Below, piece by piece: positions 8,416 through 17,936 of a DNA stretch of 64,000 nucleotides. The DNA is taken from assembly GCA_963806145.1 (NCBI GenBank), contig CAWDXD010000027.1, positions 1 to 64,000 on the forward strand, read 5' to 3'. Each line of letters begins with the position of its first letter. Position 1 is the first letter of the stretch. Below the pieces are notes generated by a model that had not been told where the DNA came from, ran no database searches, and saw only the letters and a program-made list of their open reading frames with translations. The DNA is from DASXKD01 sp963806145. Its GTDB lineage: Bacteria > Actinomycetota > Actinomycetes > Streptosporangiales > Streptosporangiaceae. The position numbers and the translations under genes were made by a program.

Positions 8416-9606
8416 ATGCGCGAACCCGGGTCACTTCCGTTCCCCGACCGGCCGGCCGGCGCCGACAGCCTGCCCGGCATCGATCACATCGTGATCTTGA
8501 TGAAGGAAAACCATTCCTACGACAACTACTTCGGCATGCTGGACCGCGGGGACGGCTTCACCCTCGGCCCCGGCGGTCAGCCGCAGAACAGCAACCCCGA
8601 CGGTCACGGGAACCAGGTGCGGGCCCACCATCTGAGCCTGCCGTTCAACCCGTCCTTTCACGTGAACCAGACCTGGAACGACTCACACAAGCAGTGGAAC
8701 AACGGCGCGATGGACGGGTTCGTCACCACCACCAACAGCGCCGATCCCATGGGTTACTTCGACGGGACGGACCTGCCCTGGTACTACGGCTTCGCCCGCG
8801 CCTACGGCCTCGGGGACCGCTTCTTCTCCTCGGTCCTGGCCCAGACCTTCCCCAACCGCCGGTTCCTCCAGGCGGCCACGGCGGCCGGCCTGGTGTCCAC
8901 GACCATCCCCAGCCCGTTCGAGAAGCCGCCGGCCACCGGGCTGATCTGGGATCTGCTGGACGCGCACGACATCGGCTGGGCCAACTATTTCGTCGAGGTG
9001 CCCGACGTCGGCCTGTGGCCGCGCAACCTGATCAAGTACCACAGCCACCTGCACGACATCGGTGATTTCTACGACGACTGCCGCGAGGGCAGGCTGCCCC
9101 CGGTGTCCCTGCTCACCACGGAGGCGCTCGCCGCCTCCGAGGGAGAGTTCCAGGACGTCCAGGTCGGGGAGGCCTTCACCGCCAGCCTGTTCGACGCGGC
9201 CACGGCCGGGCCGCAGTGGCAGAGCATGCTCTTCGTGATCATCTGGGACGAGGGCGGCGGCTTCTACGACCACGTGCCGCCGCCGGCGGCGGTCACCCCG
9301 GACGACATCCCGCCGGACATCCACGTGCCCCCGGACGAGCCCGGCGGCTATGACCGGTACGGGTTCCGGGTCCCGTGCCTGATCGCCTCCCCCTTTGCCA
9401 AGCCTGGCCACGTCTCGTCGGTGGTCTACGACCACACCTCGGTCCTGGCGACGATCGAGCGCAAGTGGAACCTGCCGGCGCTGACCCGGCGCGACGCCGC
9501 CGCGAACCCACTGCTCGACTTCCTCGACCTCGGCGCCCCACCGCGGTTCAAGGAGCCGGCCAAGCTCCCCCGCCCGTCGATCTGGCCGTTCACCGGCCCG
9601 CGTTAG
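8416..9606 (+). CDS. Phosphoesterase (phospholipase C / acid phosphatase family)
   Basis: Enzyme of 396 aa from the bacterial phosphoesterase family that includes phosphatidylcholine-type phospholipase C and AcpA acid phosphatases. Family hallmarks are visible: IDHIVILMKENHSYDNYFGML near the N-terminus (metal and nucleophile region), FFSSVLAQTFPNRRFLQAA, FVIIWDEGGGFYDHVPPP (metal ligands), and YDHTSVLATIERKW near the end. No signal peptide is evident from ATG 8416, so unlike many relatives it may be cytoplasmic or exported another way. An in-frame upstream ATG at 8284 would add 44 residues without a signal-like stretch, and the ribosome site is weak for either. The natural substrate is uncertain. 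Confidence 0.85.
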   Translation: MREPGSLPFPDRPAGADSLPGIDHIVILMKENHSYDNYFGMLDRGDGFTLGPGGQPQNSNPDGHGNQVRAHHLSLPFNPSFHVNQTWNDSHKQWNNGAMDGFVTTTNSADPMGYFDGTDLPWYYGFARAYGLGDRFFSSVLAQTFPNRRFLQAATAAGLVSTTIPSPFEKPPATGLIWDLLDAHDIGWANYFVEVPDVGLWPRNLIKYHSHLHDIGDFYDDCREGRLPPVSLLTTEALAASEGEFQDVQVGEAFTASLFDAATAGPQWQSMLFVIIWDEGGGFYDHVPPPAAVTPDDIPPDIHVPPDEPGGYDRYGFRVPCLIASPFAKPGHVSSVVYDHTSVLATIERKWNLPALTRRDAAANPLLDFLDLGAPPRFKEPAKLPRPSIWPFTGPR

Positions 9607-9640
9607 CCCGGGGGAGCGACCCCCCGGAACCCCCGCTGGC
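9605..9640. repeat. Interspersed GC-rich palindromic element (copy at 9.6 kb)
   Basis: The sequence TAGCCCGGGGGAGCGACC, then CCCGGAACCCCCGCTGGC, immediately follows a stop codon. It matches the element at 33155-33192 and, in reverse complement, the array at 31800-31978. The nested arms are GCC..GCTGGC and CCGGGGG..CCCCCGG. Confidence 0.6.
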
Positions 9641-9644
9641 CTAG

Positions 9645-9673
9645 ATGCTCCCGCGACTCCGTCGCGGGAGCAT
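9645..9673. terminator. Bidirectional terminator between convergent genes
   Basis: Perfect 13-bp inverted repeat ATGCTCCCGCGAC / GTCGCGGGAGCAT with a 3-nt loop, midway between the phosphoesterase gene (plus) and the LigD polymerase gene (minus). Symmetry lets it serve both. Confidence 0.85.
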
Positions 9674-9703
9674 CGGCCCTATCGGCTGGCGTGGCCGACT
9701 GGG

Positions 9704-10666
9704 CTACTCGCCACCCTCCTTGCGGCGGGCGCGGGCGCGGCGCTTGCCTTCGTGCATGGCCTGGACCCGGGCTATCGGGATCGCCCGGCCCTCTTCGATC
9801 AGGTCCGCGCTGAGCGACTGCGGGCCGGGCAGCTGGCCCGCCCAGGGGGCACTGCCCGCCAGCAGCGGTGGCGCGGTGCGCACGGTGAAGTCGGCGGGCG
9901 CCACCCGGTCGAGTTCGTCCCACGGCACCGGGAACGACACCGGCACGCCCGGCCGCGCCCGCGGGCTGTAGGCGGCCGCCACGGTCGCGCCGCCCGCCCT
10001 GGTCGAGTCGAGGAACACCTTGCCCTCGCGGTTTTCCTTGATGAACGCCGTGGTGGCCAGGGCCGGGTCCAGCCGTTCGGCGCGCGCGGCGATCGCGCGG
10101 GTCGCCGCGGCCACCTCCTCACTGGTCGCCTGCTGCGCCACTGGCACGAACACGTGCACGCCCTTGGCCCCGCTGGTCTTGACCGCACCGGCCAGGCCGG
10201 CCCCGGCCAGGGCCTCGCGGACCAGCAGGGCGGCGCGGACCGCCACGCCGAACGCGCCGCCCTCCGGCGGGTCGATATCGAGGATGAGATAGGTCGGGTG
10301 GTCCATGTGCCCGGCCAGGGCCAGCGTCGGGTGGTATTCCACGGCGCGCTGGTTCGCGAACCACAGCAGTGTCCGGCGATCGTTGCACAGGGCGTAGGTC
10401 ACCTCGCGCCTGGACGCCTCCGCCCATACCGGAACCGCCGGGACCCATTCCGGCGTGTATTTCGGCAGGTTTTTCTGCATGAAGGGAGCCTGACCCCGAA
10501 GCACCCGGATGACCGACAGCGGCCGGTCGCGCAGCTCTCCGATGAGAAGCTCGTGCACCGCATCCAGGTAGTCGACAAGGTCCCGCTTATTCGCCCCGGC
10601 TCCTTCGTAAAGCGACTGGTCGAGGTTGGTCAATGGCACCCCGTCGCGCACCTCATCTCGGCCCAT
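9704..10666 (-). CDS. ligD: Stand-alone LigD-type DNA polymerase/primase domain
   Basis: Archaeo-eukaryotic primase-type polymerase domain, 320 aa, as found at the N-terminus of mycobacterial LigD. In non-homologous end joining it adds nucleotides to broken ends. Recognisable parts are LTNLDQSLYEGAGANKRDLVDYL at the start, YTPEWVPAVPVW, the catalytic LILDIDPPEGG motif with its metal-binding aspartates (about residues 149-153), and KTSGAKGVHVFVPV. There is no ligase or nuclease domain in the protein and no Ku gene in the window, so this is the split form common in actinobacteria. No ribosome site is visible before ATG 10666, so a leaderless message is possible. Confidence 0.9.
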   Translation of the reverse strand: MGRDEVRDGVPLTNLDQSLYEGAGANKRDLVDYLDAVHELLIGELRDRPLSVIRVLRGQAPFMQKNLPKYTPEWVPAVPVWAEASRREVTYALCNDRRTLLWFANQRAVEYHPTLALAGHMDHPTYLILDIDPPEGGAFGVAVRAALLVREALAGAGLAGAVKTSGAKGVHVFVPVAQQATSEEVAAATRAIAARAERLDPALATTAFIKENREGKVFLDSTRAGGATVAAAYSPRARPGVPVSFPVPWDELDRVAPADFTVRTAPPLLAGSAPWAGQLPGPQSLSADLIEEGRAIPIARVQAMHEGKRRARARRKEGGE

Positions 10667-11019
10667 GTGCGCAAAATAGCACGTTACTCAGCGTGCATAT
10701 TGCCGAGGCATTGAAGTACCTATGCTGGATAATTCCACTTTCGTGATCAGATCATGTCACTCCCCGTGGCAGGCTCGATTGCGGTGCTGAGGCTGGGCGA
10801 TGCAGTCGCGAGGAAACCGGGCCGGCTCTTCGGAGCTACCCGCGTGTCATGCGTGCCCATCACCCGTAGGAGCGGTGAGTGGTGCAGGGAGCAGGCGGCG
10901 AAGGGCCCGGGGGCGACGCGCCCGGCGTAGCGACGGATGACCGGGGCGAGGCAGGCGAACCGGAAGGCGGTGCGCTGGGCGGCGGGCGCACCGGCTCCGG
11001 CGTCCGCAGCGCTCCCGGC
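10667..11019. other. 353-bp spacer between divergent genes
   Basis: Separates the minus-strand ligD polymerase gene from the plus-strand membrane protein. Positions 10667-10760 are relatively AT-rich (TGCATATTGCCGAGG, TGGATAATTCCAC) and the likeliest place for promoters. The rest is GC-rich and open in the membrane protein's frame from 10879, so part of it may be coding if a more upstream start is used. Confidence 0.35.
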
Positions 11020-12927
11020 ATGACGGCCACGATCACGGCGAAGCCCCCGGCACCCCGCACGCCGCCCCCCGGTCCCGGTGCCCCCGCGGCCTCGCCGCCG
11101 GGCTGGCGGCGGCTGGTGCGGGCCCCCGGCCGCGCGCTGGCCACCGGCCCGGCCGGACGGCATCTGGCACTGCTGGCCTGCTACGTGACGGTTGGCATCG
11201 CGGTGACCTGGCCGCGGGCGACCTACCTGGCAGACGGCAAGCTGCAGGCCACCAGGGACGCCGGCGTCTACGTGTGGGACTTCTGGTGGATGGCCCACGC
11301 GGTAGCGCACCTGGCCAACCCGTGGTACACCCGGTCGATCGTCGCGCCTGCCGGGGTCCAGCTCGGCTACCACGCCCTGATGCCCCTCGAGGGCGTGCTG
11401 ATGATGCCGGTCACGGTGCTGTTCGGGCCCAGCGCCTCCTACAACCTGCTGTCGATCCTCATACCCGGGCTGCTGTGCTACGCCGCCTACCGGCTGGCAC
11501 GGCTGTGGCTGCCCACGCAGACCGGCGCGGTCTTCGCCGGCGCATTCTTCGGGCTGTCCTCCGTCATGGCCTGGCATGCCTGGTACCAGCTCAACCTGGC
11601 GGCCGGGGCGGTGTTCCTGCCGCTGGCGCTCGAGGCGGCGGTGCGGCTGCGCCGCAGTGAAGGGGGACGGGCAGGCGGGTGGGGCAAGCAGGCGGTGATC
11701 CTCGGCGTGGTCCTCGGCGCCAGCCTGCTCACCGACCAGGAGTCGTTCGTCCTTGTGCTGATCGTGGTGCTCGCGGCCCTGGTGCCGTGGCTGGTCAGCC
11801 GCGCCTGGCGGGAGCGGGCAGCGGCGGCCGCGACCGCCGCCGTGGTGTCCCTGGTGGTGGCCAGCCCGCAGATCGCGGCCATGGTGGCGCAGACCCGTTC
11901 CGGTGGCGCCACCATCCCGGCCCGCACGGTGGCCAGCGACTACGTGCACTCCGGCACCGAGTTCCCCGCCATATTCGGAGTCTCTCCCCGGGCGGTCCGG
12001 CTGGGCCTGACCTGGCTGAAACCGATCAGCTACCGCGGCCCCATCCTCGACGGCGTGCTCACGTTCGGCCTGGTGCTGTCCGTGCTGGCCGTTGCCGGGC
12101 TGGTGGTCTCCTGGCGGCGGCGCAGCGCCTGGCAGCTCGCGGCGCTGTGGCTCGCCAGCGCCGCGCTGGCGCTGGGCGCGGTGCTGAAGACCGGTACCCA
12201 CACCTACGTGCCGTTCGCGCAGACCTGGCACGGGGTCCGGCTGTCCGGCATCATGCCGTTCACCTGGTTCGTGCAGATCCCCGGGATGGCGGGGTTCCGC
12301 GAAGCCGGCCGGCTCGCCATGCTCGGGGTGCTGCCCGCCGCGCTGCTCGCCGGCGCGGCGGTCGACTGGCTGCGCCGCCGGGCGGCCGTGCTGCTGATCC
12401 CGGTGCTCATCCTCGCCGCTCTGGAAGCTGGCTGGGCGGGCAACCTCGCCGTCGCCACGATGGCCACCGCGCTGCCGGCCCTGGACCGGCCCATCGCCGC
12501 CGACCACTCGGACTCGATCGTGGTGGACGTCCCGTTCGGCGTCCGCGGCGGGGTGCCGCTTACCGGGGAGGGCGGCGCTTTCGATCCCGAGGCGCAGGTA
12601 CTGGCGACCGCCGACGGGCACCCGCGCGCGGTGGGCTACCTGTCCCGGCTGCCGGAGGAGGCGCTGATGGCGGTCCGGCGGAACGCGTTCTACGCGGGCC
12701 TGCTGAGCGCCCAGGGACAGCCGCGCGGCCTCGTCGAGTCGGTCACCGGGCTGCACAGCTACCCGGCCCTGCTGGCGGCCGCGCGCGCCGATGTGCGCCG
12801 GATGGACATCGGCTGGGTCATCGTCTGGCAGCGGTCCCCTGACGTCCTGGCCTACCTGGCCAAGACCGGGTTCCGCTTCGACTACGCCGCCAACGGCGCG
12901 TGGGTGTACCGCCCGGTGACGCGCTAG
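11020..12927 (+). CDS. Polytopic membrane protein, GT-C glycosyltransferase-like
   Basis: Integral membrane protein of about 635 aa. After a Pro/Ala-rich N-terminus a helix at about residues 50-65 (LLACYVTVGIAVTWPRATYL) leads to an extracytoplasmic segment, RDAGVYVWDFWWMAHAVAH. In GT-C proteins an acidic pair after helix 1 binds the lipid-phosphate sugar donor. About ten further hydrophobic helices follow (for example LLSILIPGLLCYAAYRLARL), then a soluble C-terminal domain of some 130 residues ending ANGAWVYRPVTR. This architecture matches uncharacterised actinobacterial GT-C-like or YfhO-like proteins; acceptor and donor are unknown. GTG/ATG choices at 10879 and 11020 are both open; 11020 is preferred because the upstream residues look non-coding. 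Confidence 0.65.
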   Translation: MTATITAKPPAPRTPPPGPGAPAASPPGWRRLVRAPGRALATGPAGRHLALLACYVTVGIAVTWPRATYLADGKLQATRDAGVYVWDFWWMAHAVAHLANPWYTRSIVAPAGVQLGYHALMPLEGVLMMPVTVLFGPSASYNLLSILIPGLLCYAAYRLARLWLPTQTGAVFAGAFFGLSSVMAWHAWYQLNLAAGAVFLPLALEAAVRLRRSEGGRAGGWGKQAVILGVVLGASLLTDQESFVLVLIVVLAALVPWLVSRAWRERAAAAATAAVVSLVVASPQIAAMVAQTRSGGATIPARTVASDYVHSGTEFPAIFGVSPRAVRLGLTWLKPISYRGPILDGVLTFGLVLSVLAVAGLVVSWRRRSAWQLAALWLASAALALGAVLKTGTHTYVPFAQTWHGVRLSGIMPFTWFVQIPGMAGFREAGRLAMLGVLPAALLAGAAVDWLRRRAAVLLIPVLILAALEAGWAGNLAVATMATALPALDRPIAADHSDSIVVDVPFGVRGGVPLTGEGGAFDPEAQVLATADGHPRAVGYLSRLPEEALMAVRRNAFYAGLLSAQGQPRGLVESVTGLHSYPALLAAARADVRRMDIGWVIVWQRSPDVLAYLAKTGFRFDYAANGAWVYRPVTR

Positions 12928-13022
12928 TCCTTGAGCGCGGCCCTCGACGGCCCTGGCGCCGCTCGGGACCGGCCGGGGCATACTGGCCTCGACGCTGATC
13001 ATGGAAGCGGGGAGGCGACGAG

Positions 13023-14060
13023 ATGGCAAGGCTCGGCGGGATGTACGGACCGGACGTCACCTTCCTCGGGGTTCCCCGGGCCGACCTGGCCGATCCCGGC
13101 TCCTGGGCAGGCGCGGACGTCCTGATCATCGGCGCACCGTTCGACGGTGGCACGTCACACCGGCCGGGTGCCAGGTTCGGCCCGCAGGCGATCCGCTGCA
13201 CCGACTACCTGCCGCACGACGGCGCCCGCCCGCACCTCGCCCTCGGCGTCGACCCGCTGGCCGAACTGCGCGTGGCCGACGCCGGAGACGTGGAGATGCC
13301 CTCGGGACAGACGGAGGCCTCGCTGACCCGGCTGGAGCAGGCGGTCCAGACGGCCTGCGCCGGCGGCGCGTTCCCGGTGATCCTGGGCGGCGACCATACG
13401 ATCACGTTTCCCGACGCCACCGGGACGGCGCGGCACGTGGGCTGGGGGCGGCTGTCGCTGATCCATTTCGACGCCCACGCCGACACCGGCGACACCCAGT
13501 TCGGCTCGCTGTACGGGCACGGGACGCCGATGCGCCGGCTGATCGAGTCCGGCGCGGTGCGCGGTGACCGGTTCCTGCAGATCGGCCTGCGCGGGTACTG
13601 GCCGGAGCCGGAGACGCTGGACTGGATGGCCGGCCAGCAGATGCGCAGCTTCGAGATGACCGAGGTGGTGACGCGCGGGCTGGAGGACTGCCTGTCCGAG
13701 GCGTTCACCATCGCCACCGACGACTGCGACGCGGTCTTCCTGTCCGTGGACATCGACGTGGTGGACCCGGGGATGGCCCCGGGAACCGGCACCCCGGAGC
13801 CGGGCGGCCTCACGGGGCGGCAGTTGCTCGACGCGGTGCGCCGGATCGCGATGGAACTGCCACTGGCCGGCCTGGACGTGGTCGAGGTGTCGCCGCCGTT
13901 CGACCATGCCGAGATCACCGCCTACCTGGCGGGCCGGGTGGTGCTCGAGGCGCTGTCCGGGATCGCCTGGCGGCGGCGCCGGGAAGCGGGCGAACCGGTG
14001 CGGCACCCCACCGACCCGTTGCTCGCGAACCGCCCCGCCCACCGGCCCGGCCAGGGCTGA
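13023..14060 (+). CDS. speB: Agmatinase / arginase-family ureohydrolase
   Basis: Manganese ureohydrolase of 345 aa, hydrolysing a guanidino compound (agmatine to putrescine and urea, or a related substrate). Metal-binding motifs are all present: GGDHTI near residue 123, FDAHADTGD near 150, and SVDIDVVDPGMAPGTGTPEPGG near 240. The N-terminal substrate region GAPFDGGTSHRPGARFGPQAIR is typical of the agmatinase branch rather than arginase. Start ATG 13023 follows GGAGGCGACGAG. It is not next to other polyamine genes and carries no copy of the palindrome found at the amine-uptake loci 12 kb away, so a shared pathway is only a possibility. Guanidinobutyrase or guanidinopropionase activity is also possible. 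Confidence 0.85.
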   Translation: MARLGGMYGPDVTFLGVPRADLADPGSWAGADVLIIGAPFDGGTSHRPGARFGPQAIRCTDYLPHDGARPHLALGVDPLAELRVADAGDVEMPSGQTEASLTRLEQAVQTACAGGAFPVILGGDHTITFPDATGTARHVGWGRLSLIHFDAHADTGDTQFGSLYGHGTPMRRLIESGAVRGDRFLQIGLRGYWPEPETLDWMAGQQMRSFEMTEVVTRGLEDCLSEAFTIATDDCDAVFLSVDIDVVDPGMAPGTGTPEPGGLTGRQLLDAVRRIAMELPLAGLDVVEVSPPFDHAEITAYLAGRVVLEALSGIAWRRRREAGEPVRHPTDPLLANRPAHRPGQG

Positions 14061-14104
14061 TAGGCACGATTACAGCCGGTGACCAAATGGATCAAAGCGG
14101 CCGG

Positions 14105-15656
14105 TCAGATGGCCGTGTCACGGCCCTGCCAGTAGGAATCCCGGAGGCGCCGCTTGAGCAGCTTGCCGCTGGGATCCCGGGGCATCTGCTCGATGAAGTC
14201 GATCCGCTTTGGCCACTTCATCCGGGCCAGCCGCCCCTCCAGCGAGGCCAGGATGCTGGCCGACAGGTCCGGGCCCGGCGCCGCCCCCGCCTCGGGCTGC
14301 ACCACCGCGGCGACGGACTCCCCCCACTCCTCGTCCGGGATGCCGAACACGGCCACGTCGGCAACCTGCGGATGCATGATGATCTCGCCCTCGATCTCGG
14401 CCGGGTAGATGTTCGCCCCGCCCGAGATGATCATGTCGGCCTTGCGGTCGCAGAGGAACAGGTACCCGTCCTCGTCCAGGTAGCCGATGTCGCCGACGGT
14501 GAAGAAGCCGTTCAGGCGGGCGGCCTGCGTCTTGACCGGGTCCCCCTTGTAGACGAAGTCGGTCACGTCCGACCGCATGTACACGGTGCCCGGCACCCCC
14601 GGCGGGCACTTCTCCCCGCTCTCGTCGGCGACCATGACCTCGCTGATCGGCCACGGCTTGCCGACCGTGCCCGGCTTGGCCAGCCAGTCCTCCGGCGTGG
14701 CCAGCGTGCCCCCGCCCTCGGTCGCCGCGTAGTACTCGTACACCCGGGGACCCCACCAGTCCAGCATCGCCCGCTTCACCCCGACCGGGCAGGGCGCCGC
14801 CGCGTGCAGGATCCAGCGCATCGAGGAAATGTCGTAACGCTGCCTTGTTTCTTCAGGGAGGGCAAGCAGCCTGCTGAAGTGCGTGGGCACCATGTGCGTG
14901 TTGGTGACCTTGTGCTGTTCCACCAGCGCCAGCGCGCGCTCGGCGTCCCAGCCGTCCATGTACACCAGCCGATGACCCATCATCAGGCTCGCGCCGCCGA
15001 ACACCGATACCGCCGTGTGATAGTGCGGCGAGGTGACCAGGTGCACGTTCGGCGGGCCCGGCGTGACGCCGAAGAGCTGCGGCAGCAGCGACGTGAGTTC
15101 CCCGGCCTCGTCGGGATCCAGGCCGGACAGCGGGCGGCGGACGCCCTTGGGCCGCCCGGTGGTGCCCGAGGTGTAGTGCATCGTGGTGCCCGCCACCCGG
15201 CCGTCCGGCATCCCCGGCGACTGGCCTTCGCGGACATGCTCCACCGGGGTGAACCCGGGTACCGTCCCGTACGAGATCCGCCCGCTGGCCGCAATGCCCG
15301 CCTCGTCCGCGGCGCCGGCGGCGGCCCCGGCGAACCGCTCGTGCGCGAAGAACACCTTCGCTTCGCTGTCCCGCAGGATGTAGGCGATCTCCGGCACGGT
15401 GAAGTGCCAGTTGACCGGGGTGAGGTACCACCCGGACTGCAGCGCCGCGAGGTAGACCTCCAGCGCGGCGATGCCGTTGGGCGCCAGGATGGCCAGCCCG
15501 TCGCCGGGCCGCAGGCTCTCGTTCCCGCAGCCCCTGGGTCAGCTGGTTGACCCGGGCCAGCAGGTCCCCGGCGGCATGCGCGGTACCGTCCGGCTCGACG
15601 GCCGCGATCCAGCCGGGCTTCTCAAGCGCGTGGCGCCAGAAAACCTGCGAACCCAT
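14105..15656 (-). pseudogene. Acyl-CoA synthetase (FadD-like), frameshifted near 15530
   Basis: ATP-dependent fatty-acid or carboxylic-acid CoA ligase of the ANL superfamily. In the main frame are the P-loop HYTSGTTGRPKGV, the adenylate motif YEYYAATEGGG, GDIGYLDEDGYLFLCDRKADMI and GGANIYPAEIE, ending with the catalytic-lysine region DPSGKLLKRRL. The first 45 residues (MGSQVFWRHALEKPGW) lie in a different frame from 15656. The two join between about 15515 and 15535 (LTQGLRER then SLRPGDGLAILAPNG). The total length is 1552 bp, one base more than a multiple of three, so a single inserted base explains it. Repaired, it would be 516 aa, normal for the family. Whether the change is real or a sequencing error cannot be told. 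Confidence 0.8.
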
Positions 15657-15761
15657 GGGCCGGCCTTTCCGTGAGCGCGGTCTCGCCGCCAGCAGGTTCA
15701 GGCTACGCTGCGGTCACCACGGCCGGAACGCGGCCGGGAACGGCCGGGATGAGAGGGCGGG

Positions 15762-16322
15762 ATGCGCGGCAGGCACTGCGGGATCGGGCCCGCGGCGGTG
15801 GCCGCCCTCGCCGTGGCCAGCGTGGTCCTGGCCGGCTGCGGGTTCGCGCTGCCGCCGAAGAAGAAGCCGCACCCGACCTTCGCGAGCGACCCGGCCGCGG
15901 TCCGCCTGGCGGACGCGCCCGCCCTGCTTGTCCAGTGCGCCATCCGCACCGCCGGGCTCCGCCCCGGCAGCCAGTCCTGGCTGAGCGACCTGAGCGTGCA
16001 TATCACCAGCACGAACGCGATCGACTTCCAGAACTGGTTCCGCACCCACGACGCCCCGGGACCGTACCCGCAGACGTTCGTGATCGACAGCCACCGGACC
16101 GCCTACCTCGCGTTCGGGGCGAGGTGGGTGAACCGGGCCGGCCGGTGGGTGCCCGCGCACACCGCGCGGGACAATCCGCTGACGGAGCGCACGTCCCTGT
16201 ACGCCTGGTCGCTGTGGGCCGCCGACCACGACCGGCTGCCGGCCGTGGTCTGCGGCCCGTCGGCGGACGCGCGGCAACTGCAGGCGGAGGTGTTCGGCTC
16301 CGCTGTGCCGAACCCCTGGTGA
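15762..16322 (+). CDS. Lipoprotein of unknown function
   Basis: A 186-aa exported lipoprotein. The signal segment AAVAALAVASVVLAGCGFALP has the lipobox LAGC with cysteine near residue 25, followed by a basic PPKKKPHP stretch. The mature part of about 150 residues includes VQCAIRTAGLRPG, an IDFQNWFRTHDAPGPYPQTFVID segment and VVCGPSADARQLQAEV, with two cysteines that could pair. I do not recognise the family. It lies divergent from the acyl-CoA synthetase and about 100 bp before a DUF2254 gene on the same strand. A GAGAGGGCGGG ribosome site precedes the ATG. Confidence 0.7.
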   Translation: MRGRHCGIGPAAVAALAVASVVLAGCGFALPPKKKPHPTFASDPAAVRLADAPALLVQCAIRTAGLRPGSQSWLSDLSVHITSTNAIDFQNWFRTHDAPGPYPQTFVIDSHRTAYLAFGARWVNRAGRWVPAHTARDNPLTERTSLYAWSLWAADHDRLPAVVCGPSADARQLQAEVFGSAVPNPW

Positions 16323-16422
16323 GCGCGCCGGACCGGGCGCCCGCGGCGATCATGGGTAATACTGGTACCCAGGTGAGCCGGGAAGTCTGGTCGGCAATGA
16401 CGGTCGAGGTCAGGGGCTGGCC

Positions 16423-17802
16423 ATGCGCAGGGGTGTCTGGTCATCGGCACTCGGCTCACACTGGCGGCAGGAAGTCCTGCGCACGAACCTCTGGCTGGTT
16501 CCGGGTGTCGAGGTCATCGCCGCCATCGCCTTGTTCGCGGGCACGCTGGCCCTTGACAGGGCCGCGTATCACGGCGACTTCGGCCTGCCGTCCTGGGTGA
16601 TCGCCGGGAGCGCCGACGCCGCCCGGCAGATCCTGACAGCCATCGCCGCAGCGGTGATCACCGTCGTGGGCGTGGTCTTCTCGATCATTCTGGTGACGCT
16701 GACCCTGGCATCCACCCAGTTCGGGCCGCGCATGCTGCGCAACTTCATCCGCGACCGGAGCACCCAGCTCACGCTCGGCACGTTCGTCGCGACCTTCATC
16801 TATGCCGTCCTGGTCCTGGTGTCCATCGGCCCGGGGCCCCGCGGCGACTTCGTGCCGCACATCGGCGTGACCGTCACGCTCGCGCTGACGGTCGCCGACA
16901 TGACCGTGCTCATCTACTTCATCCACCACACCGCGTCGGCGATCCAGCTGCCGAACGTCATCGCCAGCATCGCCGCCGACCTGTCCGGGGCGATCGAAGT
17001 GCAGGGCGGCGAGGACCACGGGGCGACAGGGCGGGCGACGGCACCCGAGCGCGGCCTGTCCAGCGCCGAACTGCTAATCCGGATGGAGACGGAAGGCGGT
17101 GCCGTCAAGGCGGCGGACAGCGGCTACGTGCAGTTCATCCAGCTCGGGAACATGGTCGTGTTCGCCAAGCAGGCCAACGCCGTGATCAGCCTGCATCACC
17201 GGCCCGGCCATTTCATCGTGCAGGGGCACATCATCGGCACCGTCTGGCCGCCCGAGGCCGCCGCCCAGGTGAACGAGGCGCTCGCGCGGGCACACATCAC
17301 CGGCCCGTACCGCACGCTGACACAGGATGCGTCCTTCGGCATCGACCAGCTCGTCGAGATCGCCATCCGGGCCCTGTCCCCCGCGGTCAACGACACCTTC
17401 ACCGCGATGACCTGCGTGGACTGGCTGGGCGACAGCCTCTGCAAGATCGTGAAGCGGTGGCACCCGGTCCGGGTGCACCGGGACGGGCAAGGGTTCATCC
17501 GGGTGATCGCGCCCCAGCCGAGCTACGAGCGCCTGGTGCAGCGGTCATTCGAGAAGATCCGGCAGGCGAGCATGGGTATGCCGGCCATCATGATCCGCCA
17601 GCTCGATGTCATCGCCAAGATCATGATCGAGACGACCGGGCCGGCTCAGCGCCGGGTGCTGATCGACCAGGCGGAGATGATCCAGCGGGCCAGCGAGCGC
17701 ACGGTCGGCGAGGAGGCCGACCGGGCCGATGTGCGCCGCAACTTCGAAGCCGTGTGCCTGATCGACACCAGGCTCACCGACCGGGAACACGCGACCCGGT
17801 GA
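16423..17802 (+). CDS. DUF2254 membrane protein
   Basis: Integral membrane protein of 459 aa matching the DUF2254 family (predicted membrane proteins of unknown function). Four hydrophobic segments lie in the first 180 residues: PGVEVIAAIALFAGTLAL, ILTAIAAAVITVVGVVFSIILVTLTLA, LGTFVATFIYAVLVLVSIG and IGVTVTLALTVADMTVLIYFI. The family signature STQFGPRMLRNFIRDR follows the second helix. The C-terminal two thirds is soluble and contains IDQLVEIAIRALSPAVNDTFTAM, the most conserved stretch of the family. No pathway role is established. It is likely expressed with or just after the lipoprotein upstream. Confidence 0.88.
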   Translation: MRRGVWSSALGSHWRQEVLRTNLWLVPGVEVIAAIALFAGTLALDRAAYHGDFGLPSWVIAGSADAARQILTAIAAAVITVVGVVFSIILVTLTLASTQFGPRMLRNFIRDRSTQLTLGTFVATFIYAVLVLVSIGPGPRGDFVPHIGVTVTLALTVADMTVLIYFIHHTASAIQLPNVIASIAADLSGAIEVQGGEDHGATGRATAPERGLSSAELLIRMETEGGAVKAADSGYVQFIQLGNMVVFAKQANAVISLHHRPGHFIVQGHIIGTVWPPEAAAQVNEALARAHITGPYRTLTQDASFGIDQLVEIAIRALSPAVNDTFTAMTCVDWLGDSLCKIVKRWHPVRVHRDGQGFIRVIAPQPSYERLVQRSFEKIRQASMGMPAIMIRQLDVIAKIMIETTGPAQRRVLIDQAEMIQRASERTVGEEADRADVRRNFEAVCLIDTRLTDREHATR

Positions 17803-17936
17803 TCACCGGGTGCCCTGCCCTCCGGCCAGGCTCACCCGCGGCGGCCCGCGGCGCCACTCCCCGAGGGTGATGGGTGGCACCGGGACAGCCGGGAAGACTG
17901 GTCGGCATCCGCCAGCCACAAGAAGGGGCCTGCCCG

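Noticed and set aside
10747..13029. A 760-codon open frame on the minus strand
   Set aside because: It lies opposite the GT-C-like gene and is rich in Arg, His, Gly and Gln, the typical shadow of a high-GC gene. No family motif is present.
13023..14060. Agmatinase as a member of the TetR amine regulon
   Set aside because: No copy of the 16-bp site is upstream, and it is 11 kb from the nearest regulon gene. The metabolic link is possible but unsupported.
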